Shown here piece by piece: positions 36,001-48,465 of a stretch of DNA of 64,000 bases. The notes beneath the pieces were generated by a model that had not been told where the DNA came from, did no database searches, and was given only the letters and a program-made list of their open reading frames with translations. The position numbers and the translations under genes are program-made. This stretch comes from Physcomitrium patens (Eukaryota; Streptophyta; Bryopsida; Funariales; Funariaceae). Positions within the stretch are counted from its first letter, which is position 1, and each line of letters starts with the position of its first letter. The DNA is taken from positions 12,098,786 through 12,162,785 of the forward strand of contig NC_037271.1 of the NCBI RefSeq assembly GCF_000002425.4. The letters run 5' to 3'.

Positions 36001-36496
36001 AAAAGAAGCTCAAGAACAATAAAAGGTTAATGCAGATGTCTATAGAAAAGAACAACCACCATTTCACTTGGGTGATAAAGTATGGCTACTTCGTCACAAT
36101 ATCAAGACCACTCGTCCTTGTGATAAGTTGAACTATCGAAGGCTTAGACCATTTTCTATTGCTGCATAAAGCAATCCAGTTGCATATCATTTACATCTAC
36201 CGGAGTCAATGAAAATCCATCTAGTATTCCACATGTCTCTTCTTGAACCTTATAAGATAGTAGACATACCAAAAAGACTACAAGCTCTACTTCCTCCTAT
36301 AGAAGTAGACAATAATGAAGAGTTTGAAGTAGAAGAAGTCTTAGATTCAAGGCGACGCCAAAATAAATTAGAATATCTTATCCATTGGCACGGATATGAT
36401 ATCAATGAATGCACATAGGAGCAAGTAAAAAATCTTAAAAATGCAGCAAAGGCGGTGGAGGCTTTTCATCGATGACATCCATCAAAATCAAGATGA
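33004..36496 (+). pseudogene. Decayed pol of element B
   Basis: Protease (LLDSGVS, about 33124-33144), reverse transcriptase with YLDD (about 34149-34160), RNase H (METDASDF near 34587), integrase (SDRGTQF near 35630) and chromodomain (EFEVEEVLDSR near 36322) are all present in order. Frames are cut by stops, for example TGA 33867-33869, TAA 34099 and TGA 34546, and by small indels. The tract about 35406-35890 is nearly identical to the opposite-strand element C (39565-40045), although the flanks differ strongly. Confidence 0.9.
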
Positions 36497-36591
36497 AAAC
36501 TTTTTTTTATAAAAGAAACAAGATCTAGACAAGATAACATTCTACTTTCAATCCTTGTTTATAACTTTTTTGTAGTTGTGATGCTAAGGAG

Positions 36592-37014
36592 ATGGAGAAC
36601 CAATAACTAGCATATTCGACTCAAGAGCCTTTATTTACTGACTTGACGAACGAGACATTACTATTGTCACAACCTTCAAGATGATGCAATCAAGATGAAG
36701 ATCTTCAAGAACGACATGTTCTTCCTTGAATAGATGGTGAGATACATTGTGTTTGGTATCATGACTTGGGAAGGGATTCTTGATGTTTGGTGATTTTACT
36801 AGAAGAAGGAACAATTTCAAATGGTGTTCTAAATGTTCTATTTGAAGGAAGTTATAAAGGCCTCAACAATGATCAAATAACTGAGTAATCTTCCTACCCT
36901 GATATGAGACACTATCGATGGTTAAGAGGCCCTATCAATCATCTTTGAAAAGAACAAATATCAAAGTATGTGGCGAATATAATTTGTCACATCATAGATT
37001 TTCTTAATATATGA
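36592..37014 (+). pseudogene. Unassigned third ORF (ORF3) of element B, 423 nt with internal stops
   Basis: Same length and position as the other copies: ATG 36592 to TGA 37012-37014, with no net indel. Stops have replaced CAA, CGA and TGG codons. Conserved pieces such as DLGRDS, EGSYKGLNNDQIT and RWLRGPINHL are readable. Unknown function. Confidence 0.72.
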
Positions 37015-37055
37015 TGACCGCTCCTTGTGGAACTCATCCCTAGAAGAAGGGATAA

Positions 37056-37605
37056 TATCATGGACATACTCATGTAAGCCAGTAATTATATATATAAATA
37101 GGTAGAAGTAAGTAAAAGTAAATAAAAATAAATTAATTCTATAATATTTGGTATAGAAGCTTCATAGATACTACTTTGACTTTATAGGTATCTTTAATTA
37201 ACTTTTGGATTAGAAACGTGGTCAATAAGTTGGCCATGTGCCACACATATTATTAGCTTGAAGACTAAACTAACAATGTGGCCTATACGTAGAAAAACTT
37301 ACCTTGTAAGTCAAGGCATGTGTCCTACAAAGTCAACACATATTGGAGGTCCTATAGAACGTCGCCATGTAGTGCCTAATTAGTTAGTATACATAGAGAG
37401 AAGAGTGAAGCCTTCTCCAGTCTTGTCAACTCCTTTCTTGTTTCCACTCTAGTTTCAAGAGTCTTCATGTTTTCTAATCTTTGGTAATAGTCTTTCCAAT
37501 TTTTCTTTAAATATACATACTTGTTTATTTATATTTTGTTCCCTTTCTTTGAGTGAAGGCTCACTTGTCTGAATTGCTTTTTTCATTAAGTTCTTGTCAT
37601 TGACA
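37056..37605 (+). repeat. 3' LTR of element B
   Basis: It begins TATCATGGACATAC (TGTCA mutated) after the purine tract AGAAGAAGGGATAA and ends TTGACA at 37605. It is more diverged than the LTRs of D. The right flank is GTATT; the left duplication is lost with the truncated 5' LTR. Confidence 0.9.
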
Positions 37606-37835
37606 GTATTGTCCAAAGTAGTAATACAATCACAAAATGAAGAGCACAATTGTTGAAGAAGAGAATGTATTGAAAATCAAGTTTCGTTAGCTATTATAGA
37701 GACTAAGTAGCTAAAATCATATACAACATCTAAGTAAGGTCATATTCTCTTTTCAAATCTGTCACCCTGTTCTACAATAGATGTATATTTATAACCTAAA
37801 AAGTACAAGGTCTTTGCATTATTAGGTTGAAGAGT
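37606..37835 (+). pseudogene. Element A: gag zinc knuckle end into protease start
   Basis: GTATTGTCCAAAG continues the CP(K) of the zinc knuckle. The sequence then follows the Gag-Pol junction of D and B (KEEN-like, then a proline-rich piece) and breaks off at ATTAGGTTGAAGAG, the place of LLDSGAS in the protease. Element C is inserted there and the frame resumes at 44225. Confidence 0.75.
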
Positions 37836-38395
37836 TGTCAAAAATAAGAACATGATAAAAACTAATAAATAAGTGAGACTTCCCTCAAAAAAAGATGAAA
37901 AAATAGAAATAACTTTATATGTATATTAAGAAAGAAATTGGAATGGCTATTGCTCAAAGCCAAGAAAACAAGAGACCCTTGAAATTAGACTAGAAGCAAA
38001 AAAAGAGTTGACATGAGTGAAGAAGGCTTCAATCTTGTCTCTATATATACTATCTAACTAGGAGCTACGTGGCAATATTCTATAGGACCTCCAATATATA
38101 TTGACTTTGTAGGACACATACCTTGACTTACAAGGCAAGTTTTTTTTACGTGTGGGCCACATAGTTAGCTTGGTCTTCAAGCTAACAACATGTGTGGTAC
38201 ATGGCCAACTTCTTGATCACATTTTTAATCCCAAGAAGTCAATTAAAGACACCTATAAAGTCAAAGCAACGGCTATAAAGCTTCTAGGAAGCTTCCATAT
38301 TAAATACTATAGAATTAATTTACTTTTATCTACTTTTACTTACTTTAACTTATTTATATATGTAATTACTAGCTTACATGAGTATGTTCGTGACA
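37836..38395 (-). repeat. 3' LTR of element C
   Basis: 560 bp. On the plus strand it starts TGTCAAAAATAAG and ends GTGACA, the reverse complement of the family TGTCAC...TTGACA ends. The predicted RNA-start 11-mer has one change (TTGACATGAGT at 38009-38019 on the plus strand). Confidence 0.9.
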
Positions 38396-38436
38396 TTACC
38401 TCCCCTTCTATGGACGAGTTCTATGAGGAGCGGTCA

Positions 38437-38859
38437 TTATATGTTGAAAAAATCTATGATGCAATGAACTATATTCACTTCATACTCTGATCTTTGTTCT
38501 CTTCGAAGATGATTGATAGGGCCTTTCAACCATCGATAGTATTCCATACTAGGGCGGGAAGACCACCCAGTTATTTGATCATTGTTGAGGCCTTTATAAC
38601 TTGCTTCAAATAAAATATTTAGAACTTTGTCAGGAGTTGTTTCTACCTCTAGTAAAATCACCAAACACCAAGAGTCCCATCCAAGGTCGTGATACCATAT
38701 GCGTTGTATCTCACCATCTATTCAAAGAAGAACATGTTATTCTTGAAGATCTTCATCTCGATTTCATCGTCTTGAAGGTTGTGACAATCGTAATGTCTTG
38801 TTTGTCAAGTCAGCAAATAAAGACTCTTAGGTCAAATATGCTAGTTATTGGTTCTCGAT
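38437..38859 (-). pseudogene. Unassigned third ORF (ORF3) of element C, 423 nt, start codon lost
   Basis: The frame begins at 38859, where ATG has become ATC, and ends at TAA (38439-38437), again exactly 423 nt. Internal stops sit at positions that are Gln or Arg in sister copies, and the TGA before ID is shared with B and E. A frame on the opposite strand (38601-38867, plus) is open but is read as a shadow. Confidence 0.7.
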
Positions 38860-38953
38860 CTTCCTAGCATCACAACTACAAAGAAGCTACAAATAAGGAT
38901 TGAAAATAGAATGTTATCTTACTTAGATCTTGTTTTTTCTATAAAGAAGGTTT

Positions 38954-41900
38954 TTATCTTGATTTTGATGGATGTTGTCGATGAAAAGCCTCCACTGCCT
39001 TTGCTACATTTTTAAGATTTTTTACTTGCTCTTATGTGCCTTTATTAATATCATATCCTTGCCAATGGACAAGTTATTTCAATTTATTTCGGCGCCGCCT
39101 TGAATCTAAGACTTCTTCCACTTCAAATTCTTTATTATTGTCCACTTCTATAGGAGGAGGTGGAGCTTGTCTTCTTCTTGGTATGTCCACTATCTTGTAT
39201 GATTCAAGAGGAGACATGTAGAATATTGGATGGATTTTCATTGACTCCGATAGGTATAAACAAAATGCAATTGGATTGATTTGTGCAGAAATAGAAAATG
39301 GTCGAAGCCTTTCATAGTCTAATTTGTCACAAGGACGAGTGGTCTTGATATTGCAATGAAGTAACCATAGCTTATCATCCATATAAAATGGTAGTTGTTT
39401 CTTTTGATAGATGTCTACATTGACCTTTTGTTGTTCTTAAGCTTCTTTTAATTGCACCTTCATCATTGCATGTTGCTCTGACAAATGAATTGCTAAATCT
39501 TTTGCAAGAGGATTGTCATTTTTTAAAAAGTTAAAAGTATCAAGTCGTGGATAATAACCATAATTAGCAAAGAAAGGTGTTTGTTTTGTAGAAGAATGTA
39601 CCGTGTTATTGTAAGCAAACTCTATCAATGATAAAAGAGTTGTCCGATCATCTTGTTAATAGTTAATGGTACATCTTAAATATTGCTCCAAAACTTGATT
39701 AATACGCTCCATTTGTCCATCCATTTGAGGATGGAATGCCAAAGATAGTTTTATATCTACTTTTAGAATCTTCAAAAAAGTCCGCCAAAATCTTGATACA
39801 AATTGAGTTCCCCTATCTGATATAATATCTTTGGATAATCCATGATAGCGATAGATATTGTTAAGAAAGAGCTTAGCTATTTCTTCACATGTGATAGATT
39901 TTGTACATAGTATAAAATGTGCCATCTTGGTAAAACGATCTACTATCACAAACATAGAGTCATAAGAACTTGAGATTGGAAGATTCGTAATGAAATATAT
40001 AGAAACAAAAGACCATGGTTGTTTTGGAATGGGTAATGGCTGAAAAAGTCTATAAGGTCGATGACGAGGAGTTTTTTATCTCGAGCAAACATCACAAGAT
40101 TATACTAAATCTTTGACTACTTTTCACTTTTAGGGCCACCAAAAGTCCCTGGATATTAGTTCCAAAGTTTTATTGTACACTAAATGTCCTACTGCTGGAA
40201 AGTCATGATGAGCTTGAAGAACACATTATTGAGCTTCATCTTGTGGAACATATAGGTGTCGCTCAAAATATAGTAGATTCTTCTTGAATTCAAACGTAGA
40301 AGTATCATGAGACTTTGATGGATTTCTCTTAATATCACGAATAAGAGGATTAGAAGACATATTTGACTAAACTTTCTTAATGAAAGTTGAATCAATAGTT
40401 AGTGCTGATTTCATTGCTCGAAGATGAAGATGCTCTGGCTATAAGAAAATTATCCATTGTTGATTCAAAGCAGCATCTCTTCTTTTGATGCAAGGTAAGA
40501 TCGTCCAGAGAGTGCATCTGACAAACCTTATTGTTTTTTTGGTCGATAAGTGATCTTGAATTCGAATCTTGACAAAGACATACTCCAATGAGTTTGGCAA
40601 TGATTCAAAATATGTGTTGACATAAAATATTCAAGGTTCTTATGATTCATATACATGATGATTGTGCTAGATGCACCTTCTAGATAATGGCACCATTCTT
40701 GAAATGAATCCACGATTGTAAGAAGTTCTTTGTCGTGGATCTCATAGTTCATCTGGGCTGTTGAAAATTTTTTGGAATGAAAAGCTATTAGATGAAGTTT
40801 ATCATCTAATCCCATTTGTGACAATACGGCACCCAAAGCAAAGTCTGATGTGTCTATTTTCATAAAAATTGGTATAGAAAAATCGACGTGATATAAGATT
40901 GGTGAAGAAAAAAAGGCTGTTTTTAAAACTTCAAATGCTACTTCCACTTCTTGATTCCATTGGAGTTTATCTTTACAAGTCAAATATGTAAGTGGAGCTA
41001 CAACTTGAGAGAAGTCTTTGATGAAGATCCAATAGTAGTTGGCAAATTCCAAAAAGCATTGGACATCTTTTACCGTTTTTGGGATCTTTCAATTTATAAT
41101 AATTTGAACTTTCATAGGATCGATCATAAGTCCAACATTTGAAATGATGTATTGTAAGAAGTCGACTTGAGTAGTGTGAAATACATAATTTTCTATTTTG
41201 GCATAGAGTCTCACATCTCTTAGTTTTTGAAATATATGACACACATAAAGTTCATGTTCTTCTGAGTACTTAGAATGGATTAAGATGTCATCTAGGTAAC
41301 AGACAACAAAATCATCTAAAAACTCTTGAAAGACATCATTCATTAGATGTTGGAATGCTGTTGGTGCATTTGTAAGTCCAAAAAGCATGATGTTATATTA
41401 GATATATCCATACCTTGTTCAAAATACAGTCTTCTATTCATCTGCTTCTTTGATGTGGACCAGATTGTATGCTCTTCATAGATCTATTTTTATATAGATC
41501 ATAGCTTGATTCAAGTGATTAAAGAGTCTAGATATCAAAGATAGCGGGTACCCATTTTTTAGAGTGATTTTGTTGAGTCCTCGATAATTGACACACATTT
41601 GCAATGATTTGTCTATTTTTTTCTCAAATAGAATTGTAGCTCCTGCTGGAGATTTAGAATAGTATATGAATTTTTTGGCCAAATTCTCTTTAATATACTC
41701 TTTGAGTTCAACCAACTCATTTTCATATAAATTGTAGATTGGTCCAAATGGTGGTTGTGCTCTTTCTTGAAGGTCAATTGAGCAGCTATAGGAACAATGT
41801 TCTGGAAGAGTATTGGCATTTTTTTTCTCAAATATATCTTAAAAATCTTGATATTGGCTTGGAATGCCACTTGAAGTCTTTCTACCAATAGAAACAGGTG

Positions 41901-42446
41901 TGGCATATATGACACAAGGTGATCCTTTTTTTGCAGCATGCAAGAAAGCACTTGCACCTTCAAATATAGGTTTAATTATATTAGACTTATAACTTTCTAT
42001 TTGATTAACTATGCTCTTAGTTATACTTTCAGAAAAGTCAAGACTACGAGAAGTCTAATTTATTTTAGGATTATATTTTTTTAGCCATGATAAACCTCAA
42101 ATAATTGGATTAGAAGAAGATCTAATAATATTAAATATTACAGAGCTACTATGACCATTAGTTGCTATTTCTATAAGAAGGGTTTCATGAACAACATTTC
42201 GTGAAGACAACGGACGACCATCTATGACTTCTACATGAATAGGTTTAGTTTTCTTCACTAAAAATATATTATGTCTTTTAGCAAATTCTTCATCTAAGAA
42301 ACATACTGAGGCTCCTGAATCTAGCAAGGCAGAGGCTTTATGATATTTAGGCCCTAAAATAATATTTATCGTAAAACATGGGGAGGGTTCTGAGGAGAGG
42401 ATAGGACCTTCACTAGGCGTTGTACAAGGTTCTAGCCGCACGGTCC
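38954..42446 (-). pseudogene. Decayed pol of element C
   Basis: From right to left: protease (LLDSGAS, about 42319-42339), reverse transcriptase with YLDD (about 41290-41301), RNase H (about 40870-40530), integrase (SDRGTQF near 39810) and chromodomain (EFEVEEVLDSR near 39140-39100). The final stop is TAA (38956-38954). Many stops and shifts separate the pieces. The integrase core at 39565-40045 matches element B almost base for base. Confidence 0.9.
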
Positions 42447-43454
42447 CTATTGAAGCTGGACAACTTTATTTTTTGACATGCTATCTTCTTTGATCGTCGT
42501 ACTCCTTATTTTATGGTTGCGTCGCTTCTTTGGGCAATGTTGAGCAGTGTGCATAGGTTCTCCACAATATAAGCACAATCCTTCTTTACAACAACGAGTC
42601 TTTTCTTGCTCAGTAAGAGGTTTGAAACGTACCGCATCAATTTACATATTCTCTACTTTCAAATGTATGTATTGAAGAGATGTTGGTTTTGTCATTGAAT
42701 TATAGTAACATTAAAGTCTACTTGTACGGTTCTCAGATCCGAATTCAAAAAGATGATTGTTGCACTTCACAGCAAAGTAAATTACTTGACTTTATGTTTG
42801 AGGATCAAATAAGTTGAGCATTAATTTTTTTACCTCATATTGTAAACCATAGAAAAATTGGCTAATAAGTGCAGCATCATCCCACTTGATATTAGTTGTA
42901 AGTTGTTAAAATTATGAAGCATACAATGTTACTGATCCATTTTGTTGTCGTAAAATATGGATCTTATTGATTGCAATATGAATTCCATCATGTTTTCCAT
43001 ACATGGATCGAAACTCTGCCAAAAAAGCCTCTAGATTATCTAATATTGGATCTCGTCATTCTAGAAAAGATGAAAATCATAATAATGCTGAACCTGAAAG
43101 AAGCATACTAATGAATCTAACTTGCAATCCTTGAGTTGGATAGCTTTGGGGTTGATGTTCAATCACAAGTTGTAGTTGATTGATAAATCCTCTAAACTTT
43201 GATCTGGTGCCATCAAACTTCTCAGGTAGGGCAATTCTTGGTTTTCTAACATTGGAAGGGTGTTTCAACATAGGAGAAGGGACATGATTTGGTGTAGATG
43301 TTGAAGCAGCTCCAATCATTTCTATATCTTTACTTCTTGGCAATCTTGTTACTCTTTATGGTGGTAAATTGAGTTGATGCATTACAAGCATTAACTCCTT
43401 CAATTGCTCTTATATTTGTGCCATTGCACTCTTCATTTCAGCAAGTTTTGCCAT
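42447..43454 (-). pseudogene. Decayed gag of element C with slippery heptamer
   Basis: The start is ATG at 43454-43452 (MAKLAEMKS). Gag core pieces (FDGTRSKFRGFINQ) are clear at 43240-43170. The zinc knuckle CLYCGEPMHTAQHC is at about 42574-42533. The heptamer A AAA AAT lies at 42474-42468 and the Gag stop TAG at 42449-42447, the same arrangement as element B. Stops and shifts make it non-functional. Confidence 0.85.
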
Positions 43455-43666
43455 GATAACACTTAGAAAAGAGGAGACGTCTAATATTGCTTAAGACAAA
43501 TAAAAGAAAGGACTTAAGAACAAAGAGAATACTAAGGACAATATCAGTTTAGAAGAGGATAATCCACAACTTCTAATATGCTTATGTCTTATCAAGAGAA
43601 ATGGATAATCCACTCTTCATCAAGATTAGACAAAGCTTTGATATTGTAAGTGTACTATTATCAATC

Positions 43667-44224
43667 TATCAAGGACAAAAATATGATAAAAATAAATAAA
43701 TAAGTGAGGCTTCTCTCAAAAAAAGATGATAAAATAGAAATAATTTGATATGTATATTAAGAAAGAAATTGGAATGGCTATTGCCAAAAGCCAAGAAAAC
43801 TAGAGACCCTTGAAATTATACTGGAAGCAAGAAAGGAATTAACAAGAAAGAAGAAGGCTTCACTCTTGTCTCTATATATACTATCTAACTAGGAGCTACG
43901 TGGTAATGTTCTATAGGACCTCTAGTATGTGTTGACTTTGTCGGACACATGCCTTGACTTACAAGGCAAGTTTTTCTATGTGTGGGCTACATAGTTAGCT
44001 TGGTCTTCAAGCTAACAACATGTGTGGCACATGGCCAACTTATTGACCATGTTTCTAATCAAAAAAGTCAATTAAAGACACCTATTAAGTCAAAGCAGTG
44101 TCTATAAAGCTTCTAAAAAGTTATTATAGCAAATATTATAGAATTAATTTACTTTTATTTATTTTTACTTATTTCTACCTATTTATATATATAATTACTG
44201 GCTTACATATATATATCCGTTACA
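43667..44224 (-). repeat. 5' LTR of element C
   Basis: 558 bp, ending TCCGTTACA on the plus strand (mutated GTGACA). The self-primer site follows inside the element at 43664-43654 (TTGATAATAGT on the minus strand, two changes). The RNA-start 11-mer is also worn (43849-43839). Confidence 0.9.
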
Positions 44225-47200
44225 AGAGCCTCAATTTTTTTTTATAAATATTGACTTTGTTAAGAAACAAGAAATGTCTTTAGTTAAGAAAACTAAATCC
44301 ATACATGTAGAAGTCATAGATGGTTGTTTATGGTCTTTTGGAGATACTACTCATGAGACTCTTCCTTTAGATGTATCAATTAAAGATCATAATAGTATTG
44401 TAATATTAAATGTGATAAGATCTCCCTCCAATCTAATTATTTTAGGATTGTTGTGGTTAAAAAAAATATATCTTTCAAATAGATTGGATTTCAAGTCACA
44501 TTAATTTTTTTTTTAGTTTAATCCAAAATTTTGATAGTGAAATAAAAATAGATAAGCTTAATTTATAAAAATCCTTAATAAGAGATATAAGAGCTTTTAT
44601 GTGTGAAAAAAAGGACCATCTTTTGCTATATATTTTATATCCATTTGTACTAGTGGAAAGACATCAAGTCATATTCCTAGCCACTATTTAGATTTTTAGG
44701 ACGTTTTTTAAAAAAAAATGAAGATAATTTTTGGAAGATCTGATCCTATGATGATTCAATTGATCTACAAGAAGATGCTCAACCATCATTTAAACCTATC
44801 TATAGCTTATGGTAAAATGAGTTGTCTACACTAAAATAATACATTGACTAGAACTTGGCTAAGAACTTCATATACCACTCAAAATTTCCAGTAAGAGTTC
44901 CTATCTTATTTATGAAGAAAAAAGATGGATCTTTGTGGATGTATATAGACTATCAAGGACTTAATAAGATTACTATCAAGAATAGGTATCTCTTACCTTT
45001 GATTTTAAGACTTTTTGACTAATTCAATCAAACAAAGATCTATACAAAAATAGATCTATGAAGAACATACAATCTAGTCCGCATTAAAGAAAGAGATGAG
45101 TAGAAGATTATTTTTTGAACTAGGTATGGACATTTTGAATATAATATCATAGCTTTTGGACTTACAAATGCATCAACTACTTTCCAACATTTCATGAATG
45201 ATGTCTTTCATGAGTTTTTAAATGATTTTATTATCTATTATTTAAATGATATTCTAATCTACTCTAAGAACACAAAAAAATATGAACTTTATGCTTGTCA
45301 TGTATTACAAAAACTTAGAAATGTAAGATTATATGAAAAAATAAAAAATTATATATTCTATACCACTTAAGTTGATTTTTTTGGATACATTATTTTTAGA
45401 AAAAGATTAATAATGGATCCTAAGAAGGTCCAAATTATCATGGATTGGAAGGTCCCAAAAACAATCAAAGATGTGTAATTTTTTTTGAGATTTGCTAATT
45501 ATTATCAAATCTTTATCAAGAACTTTTCTCAAGTTGTGGTTCTTCTTACATGTTTGATATGTAATAAAAAACTTAAGAGAGCAAAGAAACAAAATTATCT
45601 CTTGAAGACATTATTTATTTTTGTACTAATTTTATATTGTATTGATTTTACTAAGGCATTCTTTATAGAAATAGATGCATCAAAATTTACTATGGATGCT
45701 ATTTTATCACAAATGGGAGAAAATTATAAACTCTAATTGATTACTTTTTATTTCAAGAAATTTTCATCAAGATTTGATTTTAAGATGACATATACATTCT
45801 AAAAATAATAAGGTTTATTAGATGTCCTTTCTAGAAATTCTTATCTTAGACCAAAAGAAAGAGATGCACCTTTTGATTAATAAAGAATGATTTTCTTGAA
45901 GTTAAAGTAATTTCATCTTTGAGCAATAAAATCAACATTGATTGTTGATTCAACCTTTGCCAAGCAAATTTAATTAAGTTTGTGATCTGATCTTCTTATT
46001 CACAATATCAAGAATAAGTCTTATGATACCTCCAAGTTTGAGTTTAAAATAATCTATTCTACTTTGAAGGAAAATTATATATTCCAAAAGATGAAGTATA
46101 ATTACATATTCTTTAAGTATATCATGACTTTCTAGTAGCTGGACATTTTAGATATAACAAGAGTTTGGAATAAATATCTAGATATTTTTGGTGGCTTCAA
46201 ATATAAAAGAGAGTCAAAGACTTTGTAAAATCGTGTGATATTTGTTCAAGATCCAAAATTCCTTATAATTGATCTTATGGACTTCTTCAGCTATTACCTA
46301 TCTCAGAACAATCATAGTCTTTTGTTTCTATAGATTTTACCATGAATCTTCTAATCTTCGATTTGTATGATTCTATATTTGTGATAGTAGATTATTTTAC
46401 CAAAATAATATATTTTATATTATATATAAAATCTATCACAAGTAAAAAAATAGCTAAGCTTTTTCTCAATAACATCTATTGCTATCATAGATTATTTAAA
46501 GATATTATATTAAGTAGAAGAATTCAATTTATATCAAGGTTTTAGAAAACCCTTTTTAAGATTTTAAAGGTGCATATTAAGCTTTCTTCAGCTTTTCATC
46601 TTCAAATTGATGGACAAAAAAAATTAGTGAATTAAGTTTTAGAATAGTATTTGAGGTCGTTCAAAAATTATCATTAAAATGATTAAACAATTCTTTTGCC
46701 ATTAGCAAAGTTTGTATACATTAATTCAATATATTCATCTATTTATTTATTTATTTTTTTGCCAATTATGGTTATCATTCATGATTTGATACTTTTGATT
46801 TTTCAAAAGTTTATAATCCTATGGCAAAAGATTTGGCAAATTTTTTGTCAAAATTACATGCAACAATGAAGGTGTGATTAAGAAAACGTCAAAAACAACA
46901 AATATGAATGCAGATGCCTATTGCAAGGAACAACTACAATTCAATATAGATGAGAAGGTATGGCTACTTTGTCGTAATATCAAGACTATTCATCTTTATG
47001 ATAAGTTTGACTATTATAGGCTTAAACCTTTTTTTAATAGTGAACAAGTCAATATTTTTGCTTATTGATTAAATCTATTGGAGTCTATGAAGATCCATCC
47101 CATATTTCATATATCTCTTCTAGAGCCATATAAGACAATAAATGTCTCTAGAAGAAGATAAATGCCACTTCTTCCTATAAGAATAGACATTAATCAAGAA

Positions 47201-47375
47201 TTTAAGATAGAAAAAGTCTTAGATTCAAGGAGGGGCCATAATAATTTAAAATATCTTATTCATTGGCACAAATATGATATTAGTGAATGCATATAGGAAT
47301 CAATAAAAAATCTTATGAATGCAAGAAAGAAATTTGATTTTTTTTATTAATGATATTTATTCAAACCAAAATTAA
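44225..47375 (+). pseudogene. Decayed pol of element A, after the element C insertion
   Basis: Resumes at the protease (CCTCAA after the active site), then reverse transcriptase (MKKKDGS near 44915; the YLDD place reads YYLND near 45237), RNase H (about 45660-45720), integrase (about 46100-46620) and a worn chromodomain (about 47200-47330). It has far more stops and A/T drift than B, C or D, as expected for the oldest layer. Confidence 0.85.
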
Positions 47376-47476
47376 GAATAGCAAATCTTTGCTATAAAAG
47401 AAAAAAGATCTAAAAAAGATAGAATTCTATCTTTTATTTTTGTTTGATACTTTTGTGTATTTGTGATACTAACAAG

Positions 47477-47899
47477 ATGAAGAAACAATAACCACTAGAT
47501 TCAATTGAAGAACTATTACTTGTTGACTTATCGAAAAAAATATTGTGATTGTTACAACCTTGAAGATGATGTAATTGAAATGAAGATCCTCAACAACAAC
47601 ACGTTCTTCCTCAAATAGGTGGCGAGATACAACATGTTTGATATCACGACTTTAGAAGAGACTTCTAATGTATGGTAATTTTATTAGAGGTAAGAACAAT
47701 TCTTGACAATATTCTAAATATTTTATTTGAAAGAAGTTACGAAGGCCTCAATAATGATTAAATAATAAGGTGGTCTTCCTGCCTTGGTATGAAATACTAT
47801 CAATAGCTGAAAGGACTTATTAACCATCTTCAAAGAGAATAAAGATCAGTATATGTGGCAAATATAATTTGTCGCATCTTGGATTTTCTCAATATATAA
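47477..47899 (+). pseudogene. Unassigned third ORF (ORF3) of element A, 423 nt with many stops
   Basis: ATG 47477 to TAA 47897-47899, again exactly 141 codons, in the copy with the most decay elsewhere. About ten internal stops are present, yet the frame has no net indel and can be followed codon by codon (HVLPQI, SYEGLNND, INHLQRE, DFLNI). Confidence 0.7.
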
Positions 47900-47940
47900 T
47901 GATTGCTCCTCATAGAACTTCTCTCTAAAAGGAGAGGTAA

Positions 47941-48465
47941 TATCATGGATATACATATTTATTCTAATATTTATCTATATGATTAAATAGAAGTAAAAAA
48001 AAATATTTATTTCATAACATTTTTTAGAGAAACTTCCTAAAAGCTTCATAGATGTTGTTTTGACTTTACATATATTTATAATCAATTTGTAGGTTAGAAA
48101 CTTCGTTAATAAGTTAACCACCTATTGATAGCTTATGAAACAAGCTAACTAAGTGGTACATATATAAAAACCTTGCCTTCAAAGTTAAAATACATGAATT
48201 GCAAAGTCAACACATTTTGGAGGTTCTATAGGACATTGCCACAATTCCTAGTTAAGAATACATATGGAGGAAAGAGTGAAGCTTTCTTCAATCTTATCAA
48301 CACCTTTTCAATCCTTAATCTTGTTTCAAGATTTTCTAATCTTCTTGTCTTCGGTAATAGCCATTCTTATTTAATACTATTCCATCTTTGAGTGATTTTC
48401 TTGTCTTTTTGAGTAACACAAGGGTGTACTAAGGTTTTCTTTCTTTTAAATTCATATCCTTGATA
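47941..48465 (+). repeat. 3' LTR of element A
   Basis: It begins TATCATGGATATAC after the purine-rich AAAAGGAGAGGTAA and ends CCTTGATA. It shares with 24022-24548 features not seen in the other LTRs, such as the ATTCTAATATTTATCT stretch near the start. Confidence 0.85.

Larger units (their letters stand above)
25329..37605 (+). mobile_element. Element B: chromovirus inserted in element A and split by element D
   Basis: Its parts are 25329-26380 (truncated 5' LTR, leader, gag) and 32731-37605 (gag end, pol, ORF3, 3' LTR). Element D fills the gap, with TTTAC on both sides. The 5' LTR keeps only its last 198 bp, so the left target duplication is lost. Pol carries many stops, for example TGA at 33867-33869 where sister copies have CGA. 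Gag lacks about 90 nt before the zinc knuckle. Its ORF3 is 36592-37014. It is non-autonomous as it stands. Confidence 0.9.
37836..44224 (-). mobile_element. Element C: chromovirus on the minus strand, inserted in element A
   Basis: Reading on the minus strand: 5' LTR 44224-43667, primer site, gag from 43454, pol, ORF3 (38859-38437), polypurine tract (38409-38396), 3' LTR 38395-37836. Flanking 5-mers are AGAGT (37831-37835) and AGAGC (44225-44229), four of five identical, and the split sequence is the protease gene of element A. Gag and pol are broken in many places. It is inverted relative to element B about 230 bp away, so the two form a large inverted pair. Confidence 0.93.
24022..48465 (+). 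mobile_element. Element A: oldest chromovirus of the nest, split by elements B and C
   Basis: Its parts are 24022-25328 (5' LTR, primer site, gag), 37606-37835 (gag zinc knuckle into protease) and 44225-48465 (protease to 3' LTR). Element B separates the first two parts and element C the last two. LTRs at 24022-24548 and 47941-48465 match each other better than they match the other copies. Flanking 5-mers TTTAT (24017-24021) and TGTAT (48466-48470) agree at four of five positions, a worn target duplication. The pol region is riddled with stops and indels. The C insertion point falls in the protease active-site region. Element A must have been present before B and C. Confidence 0.88.
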
